A stretch of 64,000 bases of DNA from Polaromonas sp. (GCA_028291985.1 JAQGNE010000080.1:1-64000); one strand, 5' to 3'. Numbered from the stretch's first letter, positions 23,689-33,786 are shown. Program-made: numbers and translations. The notes: generated by a model not told the origin, from the sequence alone.

Positions 23689-24330
23689 ATGAGTCCTGCC
23701 TACGTCCGTGGATAGCCGCTGCGCTTTTTGCCCTTGCGCCGCTCCACACCTTCGCCGCCAAATTGTCGAGCAGGTTTCTCGCCGCGCCGCGCTCTCTAAA
23801 CCTGCTTGGCGAAGTCGAGAGCGAGGTCGTATATGAATTTGGGCCATCGTTCTGATACTGATGATGGCGTTGGTGCCTGGCGGCGACGCCGCGCTGGCTT
23901 AGGCCGAGTCGAGAAATTAAACCGGAACACTGTTCGTCTTCGTGGTGATGGTGATAGCCGCTTGCCAGCCGGTGCTGACCACGGTGATATCAACTGTTGC
24001 CGTCATCGCCCGGAAGCTGCCCGTGACCACACCGCTGGCATCAGCCTAGCTGGGTCTTTCCGCTGTGCCACTGCTGGGCTCGCTCATCAGCGAGCCAGCC
24101 GCGATGACGATTGCTGCCCTGATGGTTGCGCCGCAGATCTTCAGACCGCAGGTGGCCGGAAGCCGTCAAGTACCTGGCGCTTGGCGCTTGGCGTGTGGTT
24201 CGTGAACATGTCGATCGGCGGCACCCTGACGCCATATGCCGCATTGCCTCTATTGATGGTGGCGAACACCTGGCAATGGGACAGTGACGCAAGCCGGGGG
24301 CAGCGTCAAGTTGGTTGCGGACCATGAAAA
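23689..24330 (+). pseudogene. Decayed putative Na+/H+ antiporter (PF07399-like)
   Basis: Pieced together across frames, the translation gives 'MSPAYVRG', then 'IAAALFALAPLHTFAAKL', 'LNLLGEVESEVVYEFG', 'WAIVLILMMALVPGGDAALA', 'FVFVVMVIAACQPVLTTVIS', 'LGLSAVPLLGSLISEPAAMTIAALM' and 'VWFVNMSIGGTLTPYAALPLLMVA'. These are ordered pieces of a putative Na+/H+ antiporter family membrane protein (about 400 aa when intact). At least three in-frame stops and several frameshifts interrupt it, and the 3' part is missing. The family assignment is from memory of its conserved blocks. The track ORF 23806-24327 reads only part of it, mostly out of frame. Confidence 0.72.
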
Positions 24331-24585
24331 CGCGAACCTTGCATTTCGCATAGCTGCGGCAAGCGGTTTTTCCATCGTCAACCGGTCGCTGGCGTTGATC
24401 AGGTGCAGACGCAGATGCTTGACGAGTTGGCACGGATGATCGTGGGACAGCCGCACACCTTTGCCTGAGGCGCAGATCGGCGGCGGACGGGTATTAGGGC
24501 GTCAGCCGCGCGTCGTTGTCAGGCCTGCTGCAGCGCTCCCAATGGGCTCGCGCGCAAGAAGTCAAACGCGTCAGGCTGGTGGTTT
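24331..24585. other. Region without an intact gene before icmF
   Basis: Coding-like composition continues (for example a frame reading '[22 protein letters not shown]' then a stop), suggesting a remnant of another gene, which I cannot identify. No intact frame with a start and domain is visible. The region ends at the palindrome before icmF. Confidence 0.35.
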
Positions 24586-24601
24586 ACGTTTACGTAAACG
24601 T
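24586..24601. promoter_or_regulatory. Perfect 16-bp palindrome upstream of icmF
   Basis: 'ACGTTTACGTAAACGT' is a perfect 16-bp palindrome within 'gtttacgtttacgtaaacgtaa', ending 54 bp before the icmF start codon. Such TTTACGT/ACGTAAA sites resemble operators of MerR-type regulators of branched-chain amino acid and acyl-CoA catabolism (LiuR-like). That assignment is from memory and not proven here. Confidence 0.6.
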
Positions 24602-24655
24602 AATATCATCAGGGACACCGACCGGACGCATCAACAGCCTTTGCCGAGGAAGCCC

Positions 24656-27600
24656 ATGACCGACCTCTCAGCCGAATACCAGGCGCTTGCCAATTACCGC
24701 CCCACCCACAAGGTACGGTTTGTAACCGCTGCTTCCCTGTTTGACGGGCATGACGCGGCCATCAACATCATGCGCCGTATCTTGCAGAGCATGGGCGCCG
24801 AAGTGATTCACCTCGGTCACAACCGCAGCGTTGAAGAAGTCGTTACCGCCGCGCTGCAGGAAGATGCGCAGGGCATTGCGATCAGCTCTTACCAGGGCGG
24901 TCATGTCGAGTATTTCAAGTACATGGTCGACCTGCTCAAAAGCCGGGGCGGCGAGCATATACAGGTGTTTGGTGGCGGTGGCGGCGTTATTGTGCCGCCG
25001 GAGATTCGTGAGCTGCATGCCTACGGTGTGGCACGTATCTTCAGCCCTGAAGATGGTCAGAAGATGGGCCTTGCCGGCATGATTGGCGAGATGGTCATGC
25101 GTTGCGACAAGGACCTGAGCGGCTCTGCGCCCGGTGACATCCAGGCAGTTAAGGGCCACACCGACGCCAGCTGGCGAGCCCTGGCCCAGCTCATCACCGC
25201 GCTTGAAAATGACAAGGCAAATCCAGCTTTGGTCCAGGACATACGGCGCAGTGGTGCTATTAAAAAAATACCGGTGCTGGGCATTACCGGTACCGGCGGC
25301 GCCGGCAAGTCGTCGCTCACGGATGAGCTGATCCGTCGTTTTCGCCTGGACCAGGATGACCGCTTGCGCATGGCGGTGATCAGCATCGACCCCTCGCGCC
25401 GCAAGAGCGGTGGTGCCTTGCTGGGCGACCGTATCCGCATGAACGCGATCAATCCCTGGACCACGACCTCGCTGCGAGTGCCAACTGCCGGAACGGCTTC
25501 GCCGGACGGCAAACGCGCAGTTTCCCCGGAGGAGGGCTCTGAAGCACACGCAGTGACGAGCGTGGGGACTCGGGTCTTTATGCGCTCGCTAGCCACCCGC
25601 GAATTCGGCAGCGAAATCAGCAAGGCGCTCCCCGATGTGATTGCGGCATGCAAGTGCGCTGGCTTTGACCTGGTGATTGTCGAAACCTCCGGCATTGGCC
25701 AGGGAGACGCCGCCATCGTGCCGCATGTGGATGTGCCTTTGTATGTGATGACGCCCGAGTTCGGCGCTGCCAGCCAGCTCGAGAAAATCGACATGCTGGA
25801 TTTCGCAGAGTTCGTTGCCATCAACAAGTTTGACCGCAAGGGCTCGCTAGACGCCCTGCGTGATGTGTCCAAACAGGTACAGCGCAACAAGGAAGCCTGG
25901 ACGGCTCCAGCTGACAAGATGCCAGTTTTCGGAACCATGGCCGCGCGGTTCAACGACGACGGCGTGACAGCGCTGTACCAGGCGCTCAAAGGGCGTCTGA
26001 CCAGACTGGGGCTTGACCTGAAGGACGGCGCATTGCCGCTGGTCGATGTGCGGCACAGCACCAACCAGACACCGGTGGTGCCTGCCGGGCGCACCCGCTA
26101 CCTGGCGGAAATCAGCGATACGGTGCGGGGCTACAAGCAGCGCGCACGGGAACAGGCCCGGTTGGCGCGTGAGGTGCAGCAACTCAAAGCCGCAGCCGAG
26201 ATGCTGAAGATAGACAAACCCGACCGTGCACCCGCAGCTGAAGCTGCGCTTGATCTGGCAGGAAAGCGCAGAGCCCGTATGGACGGCGATGCGCGCGCGT
26301 TGCTGTCGCAATGGCCCGATATGCAAAAGGCCTATGCCGGTGACGAGTACGTGGTGAAAATCAGGGATAAGGAAATCCGCACCGCGCTCACAAGCAAGTC
26401 GCTGTCAGGCACCACCATACGCAAGGTGGCACTTCCGCAGTACGAAGACCACGGCGAGGTATTGAAATGGCTGATGCTGGACAACGTGCCCGGCAGCTAC
26501 CCTTACACCGCCGGCACTTTTGCCTTCAAGCGGGAGGGTGAAGACCCGACCCGCATGTTTGCCGGTGAGGGCGATCCTTTCCGAACCAACACCCGCTTCA
26601 AGCTGCTCAGCGCGGGCATGGCCGCCAAGCGGCTGTCAACCGCTTTTGATTCGGTCACGCTGTACGGCAACGACCCCGGCCTCAGGCCCGACATCTACGG
26701 CAAGGTCGGCAATTCCGGCGTGTCGATTGCCACGCTGGACGACATGAAGGTGCTGTACGACGGCTTTGACCTGTGCAACCCGAGTACCTCCGTCAGCATG
26801 ACGATCAACGGGCCGGCACCGACGATTCTGGCGATGTTCATGAACACCGCTATTGACCAAAACCTGGACAAATTCAGGGCTGACAACGGCCGCGACCCCA
26901 CGCCGACTGAAACTGAAAAAATTCGCGAATGGGTACAGGAAAACGTGCGCGGCACGGTGCAGGCCGACATTCTGAAAGAGGACCAGGGACAGAACACCTG
27001 CATCTTCTCGACCGAGTTCAGCCTGAAGGTCATGGGCGACATCGCCCAGTATTTTGTGCACAACAAGGTGCGTAATTTCTACAGCGTGTCGATCAGCGGC
27101 TATCACATTGCCGAAGCCGGTGCCAATCCGATATCCCAACTGGCTTTCACGCTGTCAAACGGCTTTACCTTTGTCGAAGCCTACCTGGCGCGCGGCATGC
27201 ACATCGACGACTTCGCGCCCAATCTGTCCTTCTTTTTCAGTAACGGCATGGACCCGGAATACACGGTGATGGGCCGTGTGGCGCGCCGCATCTGGGCGGT
27301 GGCCATGAAGGAGAAATACGGTGCCAACGAGCGTAGCCAAAAACTGAAGTACCACATTCAGACGTCGGGTCGCAGCCTGCATGCCCAGGAGATCCAGTTC
27401 AACGACATCCGAACCACCTTGCAGGCGTTGATTGCGATTTACGACAACTGCAACTCCCTGCACACCAACGCATTTGATGAAGCCATCACCACGCCGACCG
27501 AAGAATCGGTGCGCCGCGCCATGGCGATACAGCTCATCATCAACCGTGAATGGGGTCTGGCCAAAAACGAGAACCCGTCACAGGGCGCTTTCATCATCGA

Positions 27601-28048
27601 GGAGTTGACCGAATTGCTGGAAGAAGCGGTGTTGGGAGAGTTCGAGCGCATTGCCGATCGCGGCGGCGTGCTGGGCGCTATGGAAACCGGCTACCAACGC
27701 GGGCGCATCCAGGACGAGTCGATGCATTACGAGATGCTCAAGCACACCGGCGAGCTGCCGATCATCGGCGTCAACACTTTTCGCAACCCGCATGGTGAAG
27801 TAGTGCAGGACAAGCTGGAACTGGCTCGCTCAACTGAAGAAGAAAAACAGAGCCAGCTCAAGCGGCTGAACGACTTCCACAAACGGCACGCTGAAGAGGC
27901 GCCCGCCATGCTCAAACGGCTTCAGCAGGCAGTGATCGAAAACCTCAATGTTTTCGAGGTACTGATGGACGCCGTGCGCGTCTGTTCGCTGGGGCAGATT
28001 ACCCATGCTCTTTTCGAGGTGGGTGGGCAATACCGCCGCAACATGTAA
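24656..28048 (+). CDS. icmF: Fused isobutyryl-CoA mutase with G-protein chaperone
   Basis: IcmF, 1130 aa from ATG 24656 (GAGGA upstream); the track start 24461 is too early. It interconverts isobutyryl-CoA and n-butyryl-CoA using adenosylcobalamin. Residues 1-150 are the B12-binding domain ('[16 protein letters not shown]' with the cobalt-ligand His). A MeaI-type GTPase follows, with P-loop '[12 protein letters not shown]' (about 205-216), '[12 protein letters not shown]' and 'NKFDRKG'. After a coiled linker the mutase barrel begins near residue 600, where '[25 protein letters not shown]' is the IcmF rather than methylmalonyl-CoA mutase form. It fits a role in valine, leucine or short branched acid breakdown, possibly under a LiuR-like regulator via the upstream palindrome. 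Confidence 0.96.
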   Translation: MTDLSAEYQALANYRPTHKVRFVTAASLFDGHDAAINIMRRILQSMGAEVIHLGHNRSVEEVVTAALQEDAQGIAISSYQGGHVEYFKYMVDLLKSRGGEHIQVFGGGGGVIVPPEIRELHAYGVARIFSPEDGQKMGLAGMIGEMVMRCDKDLSGSAPGDIQAVKGHTDASWRALAQLITALENDKANPALVQDIRRSGAIKKIPVLGITGTGGAGKSSLTDELIRRFRLDQDDRLRMAVISIDPSRRKSGGALLGDRIRMNAINPWTTTSLRVPTAGTASPDGKRAVSPEEGSEAHAVTSVGTRVFMRSLATREFGSEISKALPDVIAACKCAGFDLVIVETSGIGQGDAAIVPHVDVPLYVMTPEFGAASQLEKIDMLDFAEFVAINKFDRKGSLDALRDVSKQVQRNKEAWTAPADKMPVFGTMAARFNDDGVTALYQALKGRLTRLGLDLKDGALPLVDVRHSTNQTPVVPAGRTRYLAEISDTVRGYKQRAREQARLAREVQQLKAAAEMLKIDKPDRAPAAEAALDLAGKRRARMDGDARALLSQWPDMQKAYAGDEYVVKIRDKEIRTALTSKSLSGTTIRKVALPQYEDHGEVLKWLMLDNVPGSYPYTAGTFAFKREGEDPTRMFAGEGDPFRTNTRFKLLSAGMAAKRLSTAFDSVTLYGNDPGLRPDIYGKVGNSGVSIATLDDMKVLYDGFDLCNPSTSVSMTINGPAPTILAMFMNTAIDQNLDKFRADNGRDPTPTETEKIREWVQENVRGTVQADILKEDQGQNTCIFSTEFSLKVMGDIAQYFVHNKVRNFYSVSISGYHIAEAGANPISQLAFTLSNGFTFVEAYLARGMHIDDFAPNLSFFFSNGMDPEYTVMGRVARRIWAVAMKEKYGANERSQKLKYHIQTSGRSLHAQEIQFNDIRTTLQALIAIYDNCNSLHTNAFDEAITTPTEESVRRAMAIQLIINREWGLAKNENPSQGAFIIEELTELLEEAVLGEFERIADRGGVLGAMETGYQRGRIQDESMHYEMLKHTGELPIIGVNTFRNPHGEVVQDKLELARSTEEEKQSQLKRLNDFHKRHAEEAPAMLKRLQQAVIENLNVFEVLMDAVRVCSLGQITHALFEVGGQYRRNM

Positions 28049-28305
28049 GCAGCCATTCCCCACCTGGAAATTCAGCAAAGCAGCGTGGTCTTCGCGCGAA
28101 GCTCTTGGCTTATGCACCTTCTGCAACTGCCTGTTCAGGCTCTGGGTGGGCTATTGACCAACATGTCCGCAAGATACTCAAGTCATATGGGCGCATCCCA
28201 TCTGCTGATGTGGCCAGAAAGCATGCACTGCGTGGTGACAGTCAGCGGGGGATGGCAGGCTGACCGGCAAGCGCTAGCAGCAGCTGGTTGTTAATGCACA
28301 CGATA
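28049..28305. other. Non-coding region after icmF
   Basis: No supported gene. A 69-aa plus-strand ORF here lacks a ribosome-binding site and any recognisable domain. No terminator is seen directly after icmF; the nearest hairpin is at 28361. Confidence 0.4.
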
Positions 28306-28360
28306 TGCTCTCCTTTCTATAGCTACAACCCTTCAACGGTACTGGGCAAGAGCCTGTTTT
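28306..28360 (+). repeat. R1 repeat copy 6
   Basis: 'gctctcctttctatagctac' followed by 'actgggcaagagcctgtttt' fits the R1 layout with a degraded left arm. It runs directly into the strong bidirectional terminator. Confidence 0.55.
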
Positions 28361-28398
28361 GGCAATAAAAAAGCGCCTCATGGCGCTTTTTTATTGCC
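28361..28398. terminator. Bidirectional intrinsic terminator, 17-bp perfect stem
   Basis: 'ggcaataaaaaagcgcc', loop 'tcat', and 'ggcgcttttttattgcc' form a perfect 17-bp stem. A-run and T-run within the arms make it work on both strands. It lies between icmF (plus) and the small minus-strand ORF. Confidence 0.9.
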
Positions 28399-28445
28399 AA
28401 GCCGGTAAGAGGCACGGCTGCTGACCCGCAGGTCTGCCGATGTGC

Positions 28446-28610
28446 TCAGCCGCCCTTCTTAGGACGCTTGCCCGGGTTCTTTTTGCTGCGGGTCGACGTG
28501 CCGCGCTCAAGGCTGACTTTCTGGCCGTGGCCAGCGCCTGGGGCATAGCCCTTTGGTGGAACGGGTTTGGGGGCGCAGATGTCGGCTTCGACTCTGATTC
28601 TTTTAGGCAT
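28446..28610 (-). CDS. Small basic hypothetical protein, 54 aa
   Basis: Too short for the ORF track. On the minus strand ATG 28610 is preceded by 'ggagccctcc' (GGAG at suitable spacing) and opens 'MPKRIRVEADICAPKPVPPKGYAPGAGHG', ending '...TRSKKNPGKRPKKGG'. It is strongly basic and rich in Lys, Pro and Gly, with no membrane helix. The stop is followed 48 bp later by the perfect bidirectional terminator, as expected for a real single-gene transcript. I do not recognise a family; a nucleic-acid-binding role would fit the charge but is only a guess. Confidence 0.6.
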   Translation of the reverse strand: MPKRIRVEADICAPKPVPPKGYAPGAGHGQKVSLERGTSTRSKKNPGKRPKKGG

Positions 28611-28893
28611 GGAGGGCTCCGGTTAAAAATGGCAAGACCGTCTATTTTAGCTGGCGCATGCCTGCACTTTTGGCTGCCGGAAAACCCTGTCATCAGTGGC
28701 AGCGGAGCCAGCCGGTGAAGTCGCGTTTAAACGCCAACAGATCCTGTTGCTTACGGGTGACGAACTGATGACGCTGATGCCGGATTTGGGTTTTAATTCA
28801 GGGCCTGTTGAACCGCATCTGTAAGATGCAACACTGTTCAACCTTTCCCGCCTCCACGGGTTCTGGGCCTACGATTCCTGCGCAAACGAAGAT

Positions 28894-30804
28894 ATGAACA
28901 AGAAACTCGGTTTTCGGGATCTGAGGCCCCTCACGGCTGCAGCACTTGTTGCCATGTTTCCCGCCGGCGCATGGGCTTCGAGCGCTGTTCAGGTAGCCGG
29001 GCTGGCAGACCTGAGCCTGGAGCAGCTGAGTAATATTTCAGTTACGTCGGTGTCCGGGCGGCCTGAAAGCCTGAGCGATGCCGCAGCGTCGGTCTATGTC
29101 ATCACCGGCGAAGACATTCGGCGTTCCGCTGCCACCAGCTTGCCAGAGGCCTTGCGGCTGGCGCCCAATTTACAGGTAGCCCAGCTAAATGCCGCGCAAT
29201 ATGCCATCAGTGCCCGCGGCTTTAACAACGCCATTGGCAACAAGCTCCTGGTATTGATCGATGGCCGCACTATTTATTCGTCCTTGTTTTCAGGTGTTTT
29301 ATGGGACGCGAATGATGTCGTGCTGGAGGACGTGGAACGGATAGAAGTAGTCAGCGGCCCCGGCGGAACACTCTGGGGTGCCAATGCGGTCAATGGCGTC
29401 ATCAACGTCATCACCCGTTCGGCGGCGCAGACGCAGGGTACGCGGCTGTCAGTCGTGCGGTCGGGCGATGGCGGGTATGAAATGGGCCGCACTGGCGGCA
29501 TTCTGTCGCCGGACAGCCATTACCGGCTGTACGCGATGCTCAGCGACCATGACAATACCTCACGCGCCGATGGTTTCCGGCGGCCCGATGCCTCCTTCAA
29601 GCAGCAACTCGGTTTCCGGGTCGACCTGGGCACTGCGGCGGAAGGGCTGACGCTTCAGGGTGATGCCTACCAGGGCGGGCAGTATCCAGCCAATAACCTG
29701 GCGCCCAAGATGTCGGGCGCCAACCTGCTGGCCCGCTGGAGCAGCAGGTTTGCCAACGGGTCACCTTACAAATTGCAGGCCTACATCGACCAGAGCCAGC
29801 GCGACGATGTCACCGCCTTTCGCAACAAGGCGGCTACAGCTGATATCCAGTTCAGCCATGAAGTGGCGGTGCCCAACGGGCATAAGCTCTTATGGGGTGT
29901 TGGCTACCGGCATACCCGTGACGAAAACGACAACAGCCCGCTGGCCGCCTTTGCTCCTGCCGCGCGTGATCTGAACTGGGCCAATGTGTTTGCCCAGCAG
30001 GACCTCAAGCTCCATGATGCGCTTCAGCTGACGATTGGCGCCAAGGCCGAGCGTAATGTGTACACCGGTTGGGAATTTTTGCCCAATGCGCGGCTTTCCT
30101 GGCGCCATTCAGCCGATGACACCAGCTGGGCTGCTGCCTCCAGGGCCGTCAGGGCGCCAGCGCGGCTTGACAAGGAGCTTGTCTCTCCCAGTACGCCGCC
30201 ATTTGTCGTCAATGGCGGGCCGGCATTTGATTCGGAAATTGCCCATGTTCTGGAGGTAGGTCACCGCGGCTTTGCGGGTCAGGCGGTGTCGTATTCGGTT
30301 TCCGCCTTTCAGCAGCGTTACGACAAACTTCGCAGCATTGCACCGGGCGCAAGCGGCGCCGCGGTGTTGGCCAACCAGATCAAGGGCGTGGTCAATGGCG
30401 TTGAAGGTTGGGCCAGCTGGCAGGCCGCCAGCAACTGGCGACTGGGCGGCGGCTTCCTGGCGCTGCGCAAGCATCTGCAGCTCACTGACGGCAGTCGCGA
30501 TGTGAATGGCCTTGCCGCACTGGGCAACGATCCTCGCTATCAGCTGAGTCTGAATTCACACCTCGATCTGTCTGAGCGCAGCGAGCTCAATGTGATGGTG
30601 CGCCGGGTTGGCGCCCTGCCGTCGCCGCAGGTTGCCGCATACACCGCCGTCGATGCACGCCTGGCTTGGCACGTCACCCCTGTTCTGGAGCTGTCTCTGC
30701 TGGCGCAGAACATATTCGACAGGCGGCATATCGAGTTCAATGCCATCGGCATGGCCAGCCAGATCGAGCGCCGCATATTCCTTAAAGCGATATGGCAGCT
30801 TTGA
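28894..30804 (+). CDS. TonB-dependent outer-membrane receptor
   Basis: A 636-aa TonB-dependent receptor. A Sec signal ends at 'GAWASS'. The plug domain runs from 'VTSVSGRPESLSDAAASVYVITGEDIRRSAATSLPEALRLAPNLQVAQ' through 'SARGFNNAIGNKLLVLIDGRTIYSSLFSGVLWD' and 'VERIEVVSGPGGTLWGANAVNGVINVITR'. The rest is a beta-barrel that ends 'RRIFLKAIWQL', with the usual C-terminal aromatic region. It overlaps the YfiR-family gene by 13 bp and is followed by a hybrid kinase. That arrangement suggests the receptor belongs to a sensory module rather than simple iron uptake. The ligand is unknown; no Fur box was seen nearby. Confidence 0.92.
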   Translation: MNKKLGFRDLRPLTAAALVAMFPAGAWASSAVQVAGLADLSLEQLSNISVTSVSGRPESLSDAAASVYVITGEDIRRSAATSLPEALRLAPNLQVAQLNAAQYAISARGFNNAIGNKLLVLIDGRTIYSSLFSGVLWDANDVVLEDVERIEVVSGPGGTLWGANAVNGVINVITRSAAQTQGTRLSVVRSGDGGYEMGRTGGILSPDSHYRLYAMLSDHDNTSRADGFRRPDASFKQQLGFRVDLGTAAEGLTLQGDAYQGGQYPANNLAPKMSGANLLARWSSRFANGSPYKLQAYIDQSQRDDVTAFRNKAATADIQFSHEVAVPNGHKLLWGVGYRHTRDENDNSPLAAFAPAARDLNWANVFAQQDLKLHDALQLTIGAKAERNVYTGWEFLPNARLSWRHSADDTSWAAASRAVRAPARLDKELVSPSTPPFVVNGGPAFDSEIAHVLEVGHRGFAGQAVSYSVSAFQQRYDKLRSIAPGASGAAVLANQIKGVVNGVEGWASWQAASNWRLGGGFLALRKHLQLTDGSRDVNGLAALGNDPRYQLSLNSHLDLSERSELNVMVRRVGALPSPQVAAYTAVDARLAWHVTPVLELSLLAQNIFDRRHIEFNAIGMASQIERRIFLKAIWQL

Positions 30805-31397
30805 ATCTCTCACCGCCAGTTGCGGGCATGTCAGGGGTTTTCCTGTGGATGCTTCGCACGGTGTGCTGCTGCGCCCTTGCGCATGTGTTGCTGATTGCCA
30901 CCGCAGCCGCAGCGCAGGTCGCTGCAGCCCCTTCAGAAAATGCGGTGAAGGCCGCTTTTTTATACAGGTTCAGCAGTTTTGCCGAATGGCCCACTGCAGC
31001 ATTCGATGCGTCCGAGCCTTCCTTCATCATCGGTGTGTACGGTAACGATGAGGTGGCGACGGAGCTTGAGAAAATCGTGGCCGGCCGGATGGTCGACGGG
31101 CGGCCGGTAGTGGCCAGACGCATCCGGGAACTGGGTCGCGACACCAGCGCGCACATCCTCTTCATCGGGAACCAGCGTGATAGCAAATTGCGCGATCAGC
31201 TGGCCGTGTTGCTCGGGCCGGTACTTGTCGTCACCGAGCAGGACATGGGACTGACGCAAGGAAGCGTCATCAATTTGTCGATGGACCAGGGAAGGGTTCG
31301 CTTTGCGGTGTCCCTGCCAGCGGCGGAAGCCCGGTCGCTCAAGTTGAGCGCACGCCTGCTGGCGGTGGCCAAAAACGTGGAAGGGCGGTCCCGTTGA
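30792..31397 (+). CDS. YfiR-family periplasmic protein
   Basis: A 201-aa protein of the YfiR/DUF4154 family. A signal peptide runs to 'AAAAQVAAAPS', and the mature domain starts 'ENAVKAAFLYRFSSFAEWP', the family hallmark. It continues with 'FIIGVYGNDEV', 'SAHILFIGNQRDSKLRDQL', 'VLVVTEQDMGLTQGSVINLSMDQGRVRFAVSL' and 'SARLLAVAKNV'. YfiR proteins are periplasmic regulators of inner-membrane signalling partners. Here the partner is probably the hybrid kinase whose TTG start overlaps this stop (TTGA). The gene also overlaps the TonB receptor end, so the three form one translationally coupled unit. Confidence 0.9.
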   Translation: MAALNLSPPVAGMSGVFLWMLRTVCCCALAHVLLIATAAAAQVAAAPSENAVKAAFLYRFSSFAEWPTAAFDASEPSFIIGVYGNDEVATELEKIVAGRMVDGRPVVARRIRELGRDTSAHILFIGNQRDSKLRDQLAVLLGPVLVVTEQDMGLTQGSVINLSMDQGRVRFAVSLPAAEARSLKLSARLLAVAKNVEGRSR

Positions 31398-33685
31398 AGG
31401 CGGCTGGCCCAGCGTCAACGCTGCCTCCGCTGCCCCTTCCCGAAGGGACACGGTCCATCCGGCAAAAGCTGAAACGGACACTGACGATCACGACTTTCCT
31501 CGCGCTGCTCATGGCCGGAATAGCCCTGCTGGCGCTGGACATGCGCAGCCGGCTCCAGACTCTGCAGGAGGATCTGCTCACCCAGGCCAATATCCTGGGC
31601 CTGGCCAACATACCCGCGCTCAGTTTTGACGATCCAAAGGTCGCCATGGAAAACCTGAGCATGATGCGCGCCAACAACAATGTCGAGGTGGCCGCCCTGT
31701 ATGACGCGCAGGGCAAACTTTTTGCAGCATTCACGTCGCCGGACAGCCAGGCTGTCGTGCCACCCGCAAACCGCCGTGATGGTGCCGGCATCTGGACCGA
31801 CACCCGGTGGATGCAAGCCTGGGTCACAGTCACCTCGCAGAACGAGACGGTGGGCATGGTCTATCTGCAGGTGCGCCACAACCTGCTGCAGCGGCTCTTG
31901 GAATATGTTGGCGTCCTGATCGTGGTGCTGGGCAGCAGCCTTTTTGCAGCGCTGATGCTGGCCAACCGGATGCAGACAACATTGACCACACCACTGCTGG
32001 CCATCAGCGGTGTGGCGCGAAAAATTCTCGAGACCAATGATTTTTCCCTGCGTGCGCCGAAAAAGAGCGACGACGAAATCGGCACACTGGTCGACCTGTT
32101 CAATTCGATGCTGGACGAACTGGGGCACCGCGCCCGGATTCTCATGCGCGCCAACAACGCGCTGCGCAGCAGTGACGACCGCTACCAGCTTGCCGTGCGC
32201 GGCTCCAGCGCCGGCTTGTGGGACTGGGACATGGTGGCCGGCACTACTTTTTATTCACCCCGCTTCAAGGCCCTGCTCGGCTACACCCATGAAGAATTTC
32301 CAGACCTGCCGGAGTCGCTGGCACAGGTCCTCCACACCGATGATCGAATTGCGGTGCGCGACGCCTTGCGCGAACACCTGAGCCAGGACAAGCCCTATCA
32401 GGTGGAATGCAGGCTGCGCCTCAAAAGCGGCGAATGGCGCTGGTTTCTGATTGCTGGCATGGCGGAAAAAGATGCGATGGGCAAGGCTTTCCGCATGGCT
32501 GGCTCCGTGATTGAAGTGACCGAGCGCAAGGAGGCCGAGCAGATACTGCAGGATGCCAACCGCGCCAAAGACGAATTCCTGGCCACGCTGGCCCATGAGC
32601 TGCGCAATCCGCTCGCCCCGATCAGAACCTGCCTGCAAATTCTCAAAAAAGACGCCAACAACGGGGCTGCTTCCGAACATGCACGCGAAGTGATGGAGCG
32701 GCAGCTGGCGCACATGGTGCGCCTGATTGACGACCTGCTGGACATATCGCGCATCAACAGCGGCAAGATCAGCATCGAACGCAGCCGCATCCGGCTGGCT
32801 GGCGCCATCGAGACCGCGGTCGAGATCAGCAGGCCCGTGATTGCCGGCAAAGACCATAAGCTGACGCTGGACCTGCCGGCCCTGGATATCGAACTGATGG
32901 CCGACGGCACTCGCCTGGCGCAGGCGCTGGGCAACCTGCTCAATAACGCAGGCAAATACACGCCCGAGGGCGGCCAGATTCACCTGAAGGCGTGGCAGGA
33001 ATCCGGCACCGCCATCATTGAAATCAGCGACAGCGGGGTCGGCATTCCGTCCGGCATGCTGGAGAACATTTTTACGATCTTCACCCAGGTAACCCGTACG
33101 CTGGACCGGTCACAGGGTGGCCTGGGCATTGGGCTTTATCTGGTGCGAAGCCTGGTGGAGCTGCATGGTGGCAGCATCACGGCCGCCAGTGCGGGTTTCA
33201 ACAAGGGAAGCACCTTCACCCTGCGCATTCCATGCCTGCTAGCCAGCCCCACACCACCGGCGGCGTACAGCGTTGATGACGCGCCCGTACAGGAGGCTGC
33301 GCCGCTGAGCGTGCTGGTGGTGGACGACAACGTTGACGCAGCGGAAACACTGCTGGCAGTGTTGCGAATGGACGGCCATAGCGTCAGCGCAGTGTTTGAC
33401 GGCCCGTCGGTACTTGCCGCAGCGGAACTCTGCAGCCCTGACGTCGTGCTGCTGGACATTGGCTTGCCGGGAATGAATGGCTATGAAGTGGCGCGAAAAC
33501 TGCGCGCGGATCCCCGTTTCAGCCGTACGCTGCTGGTGGCAATTACCGGCTGGGGAAGTGAAAATGACAAGAAGCTGGCGCTTGAGGCAGGATTTGACCG
33601 GCATCTGACCAAGCCGGTTGACCTTGCGCTGCTGGAAGCTATGCTGGGAGAAGCTGCTGCTGGCAACATGCGTGCTTTTGAATGA
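31394..33685 (+). CDS. CHASE8-HAMP-PAS hybrid histidine kinase with receiver
   Basis: A 763-aa sensor kinase starting at a TTG that overlaps the YfiR stop. Two membrane helices (about 35-58 and 175-198) flank a periplasmic domain of CHASE8 type ('LTQANILGLANIPALSFDDPKVAMENLSMM'). HAMP follows, then a PAS/PAC unit (about 255-380), and HisKA with 'ATLAHELRNPLAPIRT' (His about 400). The ATPase has 'NLLNNAGKYTPEGG' and 'GGLGIGLYLVRSLVE'. The C-terminal receiver has its acceptor in 'LLDIGLPGMNG' (about 686) and Lys in 'HLTKPVD'. CHASE8 kinases commonly sit with YfiR genes, so YfiR may gate this kinase. The output partner is not encoded in the same operon, unless it is the next kinase. Confidence 0.92.
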   Translation: MKAAGPASTLPPLPLPEGTRSIRQKLKRTLTITTFLALLMAGIALLALDMRSRLQTLQEDLLTQANILGLANIPALSFDDPKVAMENLSMMRANNNVEVAALYDAQGKLFAAFTSPDSQAVVPPANRRDGAGIWTDTRWMQAWVTVTSQNETVGMVYLQVRHNLLQRLLEYVGVLIVVLGSSLFAALMLANRMQTTLTTPLLAISGVARKILETNDFSLRAPKKSDDEIGTLVDLFNSMLDELGHRARILMRANNALRSSDDRYQLAVRGSSAGLWDWDMVAGTTFYSPRFKALLGYTHEEFPDLPESLAQVLHTDDRIAVRDALREHLSQDKPYQVECRLRLKSGEWRWFLIAGMAEKDAMGKAFRMAGSVIEVTERKEAEQILQDANRAKDEFLATLAHELRNPLAPIRTCLQILKKDANNGAASEHAREVMERQLAHMVRLIDDLLDISRINSGKISIERSRIRLAGAIETAVEISRPVIAGKDHKLTLDLPALDIELMADGTRLAQALGNLLNNAGKYTPEGGQIHLKAWQESGTAIIEISDSGVGIPSGMLENIFTIFTQVTRTLDRSQGGLGIGLYLVRSLVELHGGSITAASAGFNKGSTFTLRIPCLLASPTPPAAYSVDDAPVQEAAPLSVLVVDDNVDAAETLLAVLRMDGHSVSAVFDGPSVLAAAELCSPDVVLLDIGLPGMNGYEVARKLRADPRFSRTLLVAITGWGSENDKKLALEAGFDRHLTKPVDLALLEAMLGEAAAGNMRAFE

Positions 33686-33786
33686 GCGCAGCCCGGCAGC
33701 GGCGCCGATAAAATGCGGCGCTGACAGCAGCTCCCCAGGGCTGGCAGGTACGGCATGACCATGAAGTCAGAAGAAAGAGACATGAC

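Noticed and set aside
28085-28294. Plus-strand ORF of 69 aa after icmF
   Set aside because: No ribosome-binding site, no domain and no coding-like composition.
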